From Deltaproteobacteria bacterium (lineage in GTDB: Bacteria > UBA10199 > JACPAL01), in NCBI GenBank assembly GCA_016180845.1, contig JACPAK010000003.1, forward strand, positions 1 to 64,000: a stretch of 64,000 nt of DNA, in the 5' to 3' direction. Positions 55,001-61,271 of this stretch are shown here, piece after piece; the first letter of the stretch is position 1, and each line of letters starts with the position of its first letter. The notes under the pieces are model-generated. The model was not told the origin of the DNA, ran no database searches, and saw nothing but the letters and a program-made list of their open reading frames with translations. The translations under genes and the position numbers were made by a program.

Positions 55001-55331
55001 ATCCCTGTGGGATATCCCGGGCAACACCTGGAACAACAAATGTCCTGTCGGTCAGGAAATGCTTCAAGCCCGGAAAGTCTTTGACAAACTTTGAAGCGAG
55101 CCCCTTCAAGTCATCCACAGTCCCTGGAATGAGCCGTCTCGCCTCCCGAAGCTTTGCAAGTGTTGCCTCCTGTTCCGCTTTTTTAGCCTCCTCCTCAATT
55201 TTTTTCATTCCTTGCTCGTAGAGGTCTTTCGTCGGTACGCCCCCTTCACCGGGACCAGGGACCCCTTCAAGCAACCCAAACCGCTCCCCCGGTAGGGAAA
55301 GGAACCTTCCTTCAAATCCATAATGTTCCAT
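52086..55331 (-). CDS. Very large candidate type III substrate with GFEGR-PGERFGL N-terminus
   Basis: 1081 residues. It opens MEHYGFEGRFLSLPGERFGL, the same motif as 47576-48787. A helical region leads to one hydrophobic segment at about 290-307 (GLIIMGLFMAFQFGLGRGI), a long Ala/Pro-rich stretch and a second hydrophobic zone at about 490-640 (GALFTLGFAGLIGAGYAVEK; GWVGMGMGVGMVALLGFRHW). Near 665-700 are repeated DGK/RDKxG units (LVRDKDGD, VMRDKEGN). The C-terminus has two DDLKLTDKDK/KDLRPTDKL-type blocks and a Thr/Ser-rich tail. No family recognised. AGGAGG precedes the ATG after a hairpin. A translocator or effector role is inferred. Confidence 0.65.
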   Translation of the reverse strand: MEHYGFEGRFLSLPGERFGLLEGVPGPGEGGVPTKDLYEQGMKKIEEEAKKAEQEATLAKLREARRLIPGTVDDLKGLASKFVKDFPGLKHFLTDRTFVVPGVARDIPQGLRGKPMTKDEQELSGFVQKVLFGMPDPQGNYEPGFRGSMSEKAQLQLMEAMRIADRVDESNNGTIDEAPESGNFGETKLNYGGGRSETLKEEDLVRGAVILSRGLEPKMKQLRADLRKVEEAIRKEIEKLQDQIIKDRGEDLTAEERKLPKEKQIEAIVYKETHPSALNQILKSQGGKWGLIIMGLFMAFQFGLGRGIRNIGRRLRGRPPIPSEKQMRVKIEQQGRDLAELREALAREMEAFRAEVTAAVKAAATTTPAPAAPPAAEVAVAPTAEVAVTAAPAPAAAAEPAPAVPASPSPALPPPAEATPPPPPPAAMRTAAAPDWNAVDPTQTSLDEASLLDEAPIRPGRLAVARRQFMEGAREGWSEPSVGIRGAAGEIKGGVLSGAGALFTLGFAGLIGAGYAVEKNRGLSRAEKDDYQEIIGWVGMGMGVGMVALLGFRHWAGASLSGFGLTGAAIARVIGPALVATYGLNDAFQHWLDEYGGKSEDLEWRYGATAVAFVGGALLAVASAPVAVGLGAGLTVGTKLDQKFHIGEETERRFVEAYGTPSALYKDGKLVRDKDGDIIFRDKVEKRDAQGRVMRDKEGNTIYEYENDGSFLSWIASKPDFGKYNNTQEQDRYVAAYEEILDKQLPKIKEQGQVSIEQYWDGTRTYDNGESKVKLRREATGDKMVPYKYFVEVDKKEYQIPVETSASVRSWLKDKFQALKKDLRPTDKLTFVLDELVAGVDKQANVELRRKVVRYENDKPVFSYFLSHDGRTQQITAKTPAELRNKVESFLKDDLKLTDKDKRTAVADQLLGGIKGGTESVVGSPEVINCWLNNRLEAFKKVGAQPEIAKLEAVAKDLTKRVANSNKVSGETAHALRSVAIRSWLETLHGRLKKEEKQEGEKTGELAKVIQKVEKIIVDEGVVSTLVTFVTKDQSAGPKPADKKAAGTTTTSSTTSTTSSPTPRVHKTSAKPGAPVVEDVK

Positions 55332-55408
55332 GGATTTAGACCTCCTCCGCCAAAGGCGGAACCTGATCCCCCGGGGTTAAAATGTGTATACTCCTACTCA
55401 CATTGTAA

Positions 55409-55437
55409 TTATCGGGAGGGGGAGGCCCCCAAGTTGC
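55409..55437 (-). promoter_or_regulatory. FliA-like promoter of 52086-55331 operon
   Basis: The minus strand reads CGCAACTTG-N14-CCGATAATT, the same boxes and spacing as before the translocator operon, with CCCGATAA as the -10 box. A hairpin (CCGCC-TTT-GGCGG) precedes the AGGAGG site of the gene. Confidence 0.6.
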
Positions 55438-55529
55438 GGGGGGGGATGGATTTTTTTGTGTTAAATTAGTTAATTAAAATAAGTAGTTAAATACATAACT
55501 CCCCTCAAGTATATCCGAGAAAGCAAGAT

Positions 55530-55590
55530 CCCCCTCTTATAATAAGAGGGGGTTAAATCTTCCCCCCTCTCTTAATGTAAGAGAGGGGCG
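55530..55590. repeat. Two adjacent hairpins, second shared with yggS upstream region
   Basis: CCCCCTCTTAT-A-ATAAGAGGGGG (55530-55552) is a perfect palindrome. CCCCTCTCTTA-ATG-TAAGAGAGGGG (55564-55588) follows. The core CTCTTAATGTAAGAGAGGG differs by one base from 37530-37548. The rest of 55441-55653 is AT-rich, and nothing further is recognised before the antitoxin gene. Confidence 0.75.
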
Positions 55591-55653
55591 GGGGGTGAGT
55601 TATTGTGGCCGACTAACTTGACTAGTCTGACTAGATAATATAGTATTCGCTTC

Positions 55654-55926
55654 ATGGCTCACACCTATTCTATCTACGAGGCGAAGGCGAAACTCTCTGA
55701 GGTCTTACGGATGGTAAAGAAGGGACAAGAGACGGTCATTACTGAAAGAGGAACACCGATTGCCAAAGTGGTTCCTTTCAAAGAAAAAACCGCATCGACC
55801 CTGGACGAAAGATTAAAAGAACTTGAGGCGCGAGGCCTTGTGCGACGATCCAGAAAATCGGCATCCCTCCCATCACCCATTCCAAGGCCCGGCGCCTTGA
55901 AAAGATTTCTTGCGGATCGAGAATGA
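55654..55926 (+). CDS. Phd/YefM-type antitoxin of PIN toxin
   Basis: 90 residues: the Phd/YefM domain (YSIYEAKAKLSEVLRMVKKG, VITERGTPIAKVVPF) then a basic tail (LVRRSRKSASLPSPIPRPGA) that would fill the toxin active site. It overlaps the PIN-domain gene by 4 bases. Expected to repress its own promoter. Confidence 0.85.
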   Translation: MAHTYSIYEAKAKLSEVLRMVKKGQETVITERGTPIAKVVPFKEKTASTLDERLKELEARGLVRRSRKSASLPSPIPRPGALKRFLADRE

Positions 55927-56321
55927 CAAAAATCTACGTCGATTCATCGGTTGTTGTTGCCATGCTTTTTGGTGAAGAGAAGTCTCCAAAATATCGTGAA
56001 ATCTTTGCCCGGCAGAGTGAGATATTGAGTTCTTATCTTCTTGAAGCAGAGGTCTATGCCTCAGCAAGAAGAGAAAAGATACCTCTCGATAGCGCATCGA
56101 AGCTTTTGACTGATGTCACACTCATTGCACCTGGTCGCTCTTTAGAATACGAATATCAAAAAGTTTTCCAGCATGGTTATTGCCGCGGAGGCGATGCGTT
56201 TCATCTAGCCATGATGGTCCACATCGATCCTGACTTCTCCAGCCTGGAACTCCTCACAGCCGATCGACAGCAAGAAGAGATCGCCCGAAAGATCGGGATC
56301 AAGATTTTCCAAGAAAGTTGA
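55923..56321 (+). CDS. vapC: PIN-domain toxin (VapC-like)
   Basis: 132 residues. The PIN nuclease acidic residues are visible: IYVDSSVVVAMLF (first Asp), LLEAEVYASARREK (Glu), GGDAFHLAMM (Asp) and LTADRQQ (Asp). VapC toxins cleave tRNA or rRNA. Its end overlaps the convergent sctT gene by 23 bases, which means the module sits directly beyond the last apparatus gene, where sctU would be expected. Confidence 0.9.
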   Translation: MTKIYVDSSVVVAMLFGEEKSPKYREIFARQSEILSSYLLEAEVYASARREKIPLDSASKLLTDVTLIAPGRSLEYEYQKVFQHGYCRGGDAFHLAMMVHIDPDFSSLELLTADRQQEEIARKIGIKIFQES

Positions 56322-57123
56322 TGATCCTCTCCACCTGCGGGATCATCCCGAGACTGAGCTTCTCCATCTGTGAGGCGATCAGGCCGATCCCCAGGAAAAC
56401 GATCAGGACACCGAGGACACCGCGCACGACGAAGCCTAACTCCCAGACATTGATCGACGGGGCGGTCTTGCTGATCGTCCCGAGGATCACGTCGGCAATG
56501 AAGATCGCGATCAGGACGGGGGCGCAAAGCTGCATCGAGAGGATCAAGACAATACCGGTCAACCGGATAAACTCATCGACGAGCGCAACAACATCAGGTT
56601 GGGATTTCGGGAGCGTGAGAATCGGAAGAAGTTCATAGCTCTCCACGACTGTCTTGAAAAAGAGGAGATGCCCTCCCGCTACGAGGAAGATGACGATCCC
56701 CAGCAGATATTCGAACTGTCCAAAGACCGAGCTCTCTTGACCGAACTGCGGGATCAGCAACCTCGCCTGCGCCGCCCCGCGTTGGTTATCGATCACAAGT
56801 CCCGTCGCCTGAAAACCATGAAAGACAATCGATGAGGCGAAACCGATCGCGATCCCGTAAAACGCCTCCTTGAAATAGAGAATCATCATCATGAGAGGCG
56901 GGATCGTGGTCTTCGCGGGAAGTGTCGCCGAGATATACGGATACAGAAAAACAAGCAGCGCCAACGCAAGACCGACCTTGACCATCCCCGGCACCGGTTT
57001 GCCGGTCAGAAACGGGATCGTCGCCGTGATCATCATGAGTCGGACAAATATAAGACTCGCGACGACAAGGGCAAATCGCCAGTCGATGGTCGGAACGCCG
57101 GCGAGTTGGAAAATTTTTTCCAT
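56299..57123 (-). CDS. sctT: Type III export apparatus protein SctT/FliR
   Basis: 274 residues with about six membrane helices, typical of SctT/FliR: IFVRLMMITATIPFLTGKPV, a Gly/Ala-rich middle, then YFKEAFYGIAIGFASSIVFH and GQFEYLLGIVIFLVAGGHLL. IFIADVILGTISKTAPSINV is the family hallmark. With SctR and SctS it builds the helical export gate. It is the last gene of the apparatus operon; sctU/flhB, which usually follows, is absent. Confidence 0.93.
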   Translation of the reverse strand: MEKIFQLAGVPTIDWRFALVVASLIFVRLMMITATIPFLTGKPVPGMVKVGLALALLVFLYPYISATLPAKTTIPPLMMMILYFKEAFYGIAIGFASSIVFHGFQATGLVIDNQRGAAQARLLIPQFGQESSVFGQFEYLLGIVIFLVAGGHLLFFKTVVESYELLPILTLPKSQPDVVALVDEFIRLTGIVLILSMQLCAPVLIAIFIADVILGTISKTAPSINVWELGFVVRGVLGVLIVFLGIGLIASQMEKLSLGMIPQVERIINFLGKS

Positions 57124-57390
57124 TTATTTAACGTACGTCGGAAATGAATCCATCAAAGCCTGCGCAAAATTAACCAATTGAACCATCGTCCACGGCCCGA
57201 CCAGGACGAGCGTCACCATGACCGCGACCAATTTCGGCACGAAAGTCAGTGTCTGTTCCTGGATCTGAGTCGTCGCCTGGATCAGGCTGATCGCAAGACC
57301 GACCAACAGCGCGGCAACAACCGGGGGAGCGGTCAGGATCAGCGTCAGATAGAGCGCCTGTTTGGTGATTGAGATGACGTAGGATTCCAA
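57124..57390 (-). CDS. sctS: Type III export apparatus protein SctS/FliQ
   Basis: 88 residues, two membrane helices, with the family core LTAPPVVAALLVGLAISLIQ and ATTQIQEQTLTFVPKLVAV. Four copies join SctR5 and SctT1 in the export gate. It ends next to the sctT start and begins 17 bases after sctR. Confidence 0.95.
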   Translation of the reverse strand: MESYVISITKQALYLTLILTAPPVVAALLVGLAISLIQATTQIQEQTLTFVPKLVAVMVTLVLVGPWTMVQLVNFAQALMDSFPTYVK

Positions 57391-57407
57391 ACGATCAACC
57401 TCCTACC

Positions 57408-58190
57408 TTATACATACCCCAAAATTATCCCCTTCGCTATAAGGTACCACCCATCCACCAAGACAAACAGCAGCAGCTTAAACGGCAATGACACCGTCAC
57501 CGGTGAGATCTGGAACATCCCCAAGGCGAGCAGGATATTGGTGATCACGATATCGATCACCAAAAACGGGAGAAAGATGATGAACCCGATCTGGAAAGAT
57601 TCCGAAAGCTCCGAGATCACAAACGAGGGAACCAGGATCGTAAAATCCTTGTCGGTAACACCCTCCCGATCCTCCGGTTTCCTCATCCTCTTCGCCAGAT
57701 TATAAAAAAGCTCCTTTTCCTTTGCATGGGCATGCTTGATCAGAAAGGCACGGACCGGTTCGCGCGCCTCCTGAATCCCTTTCACGAGCAGACTCACCGT
57801 CACATCGGAGAGGACCGGCTTCGCACTTCCACTCTGGATCGTCCCGCCGGCCACCTTATAAACATCAATCCCGACCGGGACCATAATGTAGATGCTCAAG
57901 ATCAAGGCAAGGCCGGTGATGATCGTATTCGGCGGGATCTGCTGGGTTCCGAGGGCATTCCGAATCAAGGCGAGGACGACGGCGATCTTCACAAATGATG
58001 TCGTCATCATGACGACAAAGGGAACCACGGAGATCCCGACAAGAACAAGCAGAAGGACCAGAGGTCGGGCGATCGCCTGTTCGGTGGACCCACCCAAAAA
58101 GGGTGGCGGATTGGTCGCTTGGGCAAAGGCAACGTCGTGGGAAAGCAGCGTGAAGAACAAGAGGGAGGCGATTTTAAATCCCGTTTTCAA
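57408..58190 (-). CDS. sctR: Type III export apparatus protein SctR/FliP with signal peptide
   Basis: 260 residues. A cleavable leader (IASLLFFTLLSHDVAFAQA) is followed by the SctR/FliP core: TSFVKIAVVLALIRNALGTQ, PPNTIITGLALILSIYIMVP, FTILVPSFVISELSESFQIG and FLPFLVIDIVITNILLALGM. A signal peptide is typical of flagellar FliP and rare in injectisome SctR. It forms the pentameric part of the export gate. It overlaps the FliO-like gene by 17 bases. Confidence 0.95.
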   Translation of the reverse strand: MKTGFKIASLLFFTLLSHDVAFAQATNPPPFLGGSTEQAIARPLVLLLVLVGISVVPFVVMMTTSFVKIAVVLALIRNALGTQQIPPNTIITGLALILSIYIMVPVGIDVYKVAGGTIQSGSAKPVLSDVTVSLLVKGIQEAREPVRAFLIKHAHAKEKELFYNLAKRMRKPEDREGVTDKDFTILVPSFVISELSESFQIGFIIFLPFLVIDIVITNILLALGMFQISPVTVSLPFKLLLFVLVDGWYLIAKGIILGYV

Positions 58191-58476
58191 TTTTTCCCCC
58201 CTCTTCTGCCGTCAACTCCTGAATCAGACTTAATGACCCCTCACCAGTCCCCAAAACGAGATAGCGCTCCGCAATTTTTACCAAATAGAGACTCTTTCGC
58301 GGCTCCAGGGCGAATCGATCAACAATCCGAACCCAACCATCCTTTGGTCGTCGTCCCCATCGTGCACCGGTACGCGGAAGGACATACCGGATCAAAACAA
58401 TCGCCAGGGCAAGGACCAGGATCAGTCCCGCAATCATCTTGATAAAGAGCCAGGCGAAGTCTGGTGTACCTTCCAT
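58174..58476 (-). CDS. FliO-like assembly protein
   Basis: 100 residues: one membrane helix (LFIKMIAGLILVLALAIVLI), then a small cytoplasmic domain (VRIVDRFALEPRKSLYLVKI, AERYLVLGTGEGSLSLIQEL). This matches FliO, which helps FliP assembly in flagella and is normally missing from injectisomes. It is placed between the FliN-like and FliP genes exactly as in flagellar operons. Confidence 0.82.
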   Translation of the reverse strand: MEGTPDFAWLFIKMIAGLILVLALAIVLIRYVLPRTGARWGRRPKDGWVRIVDRFALEPRKSLYLVKIAERYLVLGTGEGSLSLIQELTAEEGGKIENGI

Positions 58477-58479
58477 ATT

Positions 58480-58860
58480 TTATTTTATGATTTTCAAAAC
58501 CCGAACCCCCAATTTTCCGTCAATCTCCACAAGTTCCCCCTTCGCCACCACACGTCCATGTGCAACAAGATCGACCGCCTCATTCGGAACCTTATTCAAC
58601 TCCACCACCTCTCCAGCCTTGAGCCCCATCAGATCCTTCATCGTCACCCCTTTGCGTCCAAGCACAACAACGATCTGAACAGGGACATCCGAGGCGAGCG
58701 ACAATGCCTCCTCGCCAAAACTAATCTCCTCCGGCGGATTGGCGGGAGGCTCTTCCTCAGGGACGATCGGCGGGAGGTCTTCATGCAAGTCGGTCGCCTC
58801 GTCCTCCGGCAAATCACCCAAGGCATCCAGTTCCGAGAGATAAGGATCTTTTTCCTTCAT
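58480..58860 (-). CDS. sctQ: C-ring SpoA protein, FliN/SctQ-C type
   Basis: 126 residues. An acidic N-terminal segment (EDEATDLHEDLPPIVPEEEP) precedes a single SpoA domain: DVPVQIVVVLGRKGVTMKDL, LMGLKAGEVVELNKVPNEAV and VAKGELVEIDGKLGVRVLKI. SpoA dimers form the cytosolic ring or pods. With the next gene upstream it makes a two-gene SctQ, as in split SctQ systems and in flagellar FliM/FliN. Overlaps that gene by one base. Confidence 0.88.
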   Translation of the reverse strand: MKEKDPYLSELDALGDLPEDEATDLHEDLPPIVPEEEPPANPPEEISFGEEALSLASDVPVQIVVVLGRKGVTMKDLMGLKAGEVVELNKVPNEAVDLVAHGRVVAKGELVEIDGKLGVRVLKIIK

Positions 58861-59768
58861 CAGTTTAGCCTCACATGTAACGTTTCATTGGAATCAATCA
58901 CTTCACAAGGGTAAGCAGCCTCTTGACCCAATCCAATACGAAGCGTCAACTGCCCCTGAACCTTCCCCTCATGATACTCCGCCGAGGTTTGGTCAAACAG
59001 GACGACATCTCCGACATTCAGAGATTCCAGCTCTCGCGCCCTCACAGTGGTTCGTCCGACCTCGGCCCAAAGATCGGTTTTGACAAAACCATAATTCTGA
59101 AGCCGTCCTTCCTCATACCGATGATCGGCCTCCGCCATCTCCTTCACCGGTTCTGAAAAGGCCCTCTGGACAAAAGGGGCCGGAAAGATAAAACGACAAT
59201 AACCAGACCGATCCCCCACCGTGACATTGATCATCAGAATCAGAGAAGATGCCTCCGGTTTCACAAGAGAGGCAAGCTCTTCACTGGAGGAGCGAATTTC
59301 ATAGAGCCGAAAATGGCTCTTTGCGGATCGATCACACCTTTCATAAAACCGGGCCAAAATTTTGAGGAGCAAATAAGAAAAGACCCCTTGCTCGATTTCG
59401 GTTAAGGCACGCAGGAAGGGAGGGACCTCCCCTCCTCCCCCCAGCAACCGATCAATCATCGCAAAGGCCAATTGGGAATCGATCTCAACAAACGCACGTT
59501 CCTCCATCGGAGGCAGACCCAAAACCAGAAAAACCCCTTGGGGGGGGAGTTTTTCGAGATACGAACCAGTTGCTTGCGTCGTGATCGTATCGAATTGAAA
59601 CGAAACATCGGTCCCTAATTCAGTAGTCAAAAGCTCCTGAAGGGAGGGCTGGATTTCATCCCGAAGCAGGGCGGGAGACAAATAGCGGTAGAACGAAGAG
59701 GCTAATCCCGTCTCCTCATCTGTCAAATGGGGAAGATTCCCAAAATCAAAGGATTTGATGCTAACCAC
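58860..59768 (-). CDS. sctQ: C-ring protein, FliM-like SctQ
   Basis: 302 residues. The middle domain looks like FliM: FDFGNLPHLTDEE, LLTTELGTDVSFQFDTITTQ, VEIDSQLAFAMIDRLLGGGG and LTEIEQGVFSYLLLKILARF. A C-terminal SpoA domain follows (TVRARELESLNVGDVVLFDQ). It lacks the CheY-binding EIDALL start of chemotactic FliM. I infer a C-ring or sorting platform component without switching control. Placed between the FliK-like and FliN-like genes. Confidence 0.83.
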   Translation of the reverse strand: MVSIKSFDFGNLPHLTDEETGLASSFYRYLSPALLRDEIQPSLQELLTTELGTDVSFQFDTITTQATGSYLEKLPPQGVFLVLGLPPMEERAFVEIDSQLAFAMIDRLLGGGGEVPPFLRALTEIEQGVFSYLLLKILARFYERCDRSAKSHFRLYEIRSSSEELASLVKPEASSLILMINVTVGDRSGYCRFIFPAPFVQRAFSEPVKEMAEADHRYEEGRLQNYGFVKTDLWAEVGRTTVRARELESLNVGDVVLFDQTSAEYHEGKVQGQLTLRIGLGQEAAYPCEVIDSNETLHVRLN

Positions 59769-59769
59769 G

Positions 59770-60687
59770 CTAAATCATTATAACATTGATCCGCCGAACA
59801 TCAATTCCTTTTTCGGCAAGAGTCCTTTCGAGATCGGAGCGATGGGCCAGGAAGAGCTCCCGAACCTCTTCGGACGAGGTGAGGAAATTGACCTCCGCCT
59901 TGGAATCCTTGACAGAAACCCGGAGACGGAGACCTTTGAAGACCTTTTCGTGCAGAGAGACATCCATCTCCTTCTCCCCATTGGTCTTGGTGAGAATACG
60001 AACATACTGAACAATCTGATCCAAAAGTTCCTTCGTAAAAACAGTTGGCGTCTGGGTCTTCTTCGAAAAAATCTCCTGCGTCTTCTTCATGTGGGCCACA
60101 AATCCGCTCTGTCCCAGTTCCTGAATCTTCCCTTTCTGAAGGTTTTTGAGATCAGGAGATATCACAAATGATTTAAATTTATTCCCCTGCCAATGGTTGG
60201 TCGAGCCATCCTTGCTGCCCCCTTTTCCTTGGCCGTCCCGTTGACGGTCCGAGAGAGGCGACTTCGCGATGACCTTTTGTTCGGCAACCTTCCCCTTCGG
60301 CTTTTCACCTTCCCCCTGCGCGTTCTTCGATTTGCGACTGTCAGATTCCCGATCGGCCGAGCGGGTCTTCTTTTCATAATCTTCTCGAAAAGAACGCGGC
60401 TGCTGCCTCTCTGAAGACCGGTCTTCATAGGCGATCTGCTCGACCGGTCGATCGTTCGCCTCTTTCACATCCCCCGATGAACTCGCCGAAGTCCCGGTCC
60501 CTGTATCCAAAGGACGGCTGTCTTTCATATCCTCCATGATCTTCTGAAAAGGGGCCTTCGTGTTTGTTGAAGAGGTCGAACCTCGTTGCGGCACGAGGAG
60601 TCGCCCACCCCGATTCAGGCTTTCCGGCTGAATCCGGGATCTGCTTCGATAACCATCATCAACTTTTGTATATCCGTCGTCTGACAT
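59770..60687 (-). CDS. SctP/FliK-like needle or hook length control protein
   Basis: 305 residues. The first 170 are disordered and charged, rich in Ser, Lys, Asp and Gln (SSERQQPRSFREDYEKKTRS; GEGEKPKGKVAEQKVIAKSP). The C-terminal 90 residues match the FliK/SctP substrate-switch domain: LRLRVSVKDSKAEVNFLTSS, EEVRELFLAHRSDLERTLAE and GIDVRRINVIM. This type of protein measures length and switches export specificity through SctU/FlhB, whose gene is not in the window. Confidence 0.78.
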   Translation of the reverse strand: MSDDGYTKVDDGYRSRSRIQPESLNRGGRLLVPQRGSTSSTNTKAPFQKIMEDMKDSRPLDTGTGTSASSSGDVKEANDRPVEQIAYEDRSSERQQPRSFREDYEKKTRSADRESDSRKSKNAQGEGEKPKGKVAEQKVIAKSPLSDRQRDGQGKGGSKDGSTNHWQGNKFKSFVISPDLKNLQKGKIQELGQSGFVAHMKKTQEIFSKKTQTPTVFTKELLDQIVQYVRILTKTNGEKEMDVSLHEKVFKGLRLRVSVKDSKAEVNFLTSSEEVRELFLAHRSDLERTLAEKGIDVRRINVIMI

Positions 60688-60692
60688 AAATA

Positions 60693-61271
60693 TTAAACCC
60701 CAGTTAATTCGCTCGGACCGGCAAAGCCGGATCCTCGCTTTATTCGATGGAGCATACCGCTGCTCCCTCGATCTCCCATCTGTATCCTCCCCTGATGGAT
60801 GATATTCCCCAACTCATCCATCTCATCTTCTTCTTTCCGTGAAAGGAAGAGTTGAAGCTTTTTCCTCCACAATTCTTTATGTTTCTGCATCACCTTGAGC
60901 TCCCTCGCCGCATCGATATATTCGCGTCGGGCACGCTTCACCTGGGTTTCACAATCCAGGATCACCTGCTTCTGTTGCTCAATCTGCTGATCTTTCTGCT
61001 TTTCCTCCTCTTCGAGGCGTTTTAAAAAATTGATCCCGAAATTACTCTCCTTCACCTTCGCCTGACCGGTGCAAACATGCTCATGAAGATGCCGCCGAAT
61101 CTCTTTTCTCTTCCGGATAATTTCCTGCTTCTCCTCTTCAAGCTTCTTAAGCCTCTTCTTCTCTTCCTCCAGACGGGCCATCGCCTTTGCGAGAAGGATC
61201 TCGGCCTTTTTCTTGGCCCGCTCCTTGATCTCGAGGAGCGGCTGCAATCGATATTTCAGAGAAATCTTCAT
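60693..61271 (-). CDS. SctO/FliJ-like stalk protein
   Basis: 192 residues of continuous charged coiled coil (LLEIKERAKKKAEILLAKAM; ARLEEEKKRLKKLEEEKQEI; LKRLEEEEKQKDQQIEQQKQ). The position after the ATPase gene and the coiled coil match SctO/FliJ, which sits in the ATPase pore and couples it to the export gate. It is longer than usual (about 150). The C-terminal 40 residues are a basic tail. It overlaps sctN by 4 bases. Confidence 0.8.
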   Translation of the reverse strand: MKISLKYRLQPLLEIKERAKKKAEILLAKAMARLEEEKKRLKKLEEEKQEIIRKRKEIRRHLHEHVCTGQAKVKESNFGINFLKRLEEEEKQKDQQIEQQKQVILDCETQVKRARREYIDAARELKVMQKHKELWRKKLQLFLSRKEEDEMDELGNIIHQGRIQMGDRGSSGMLHRIKRGSGFAGPSELTGV

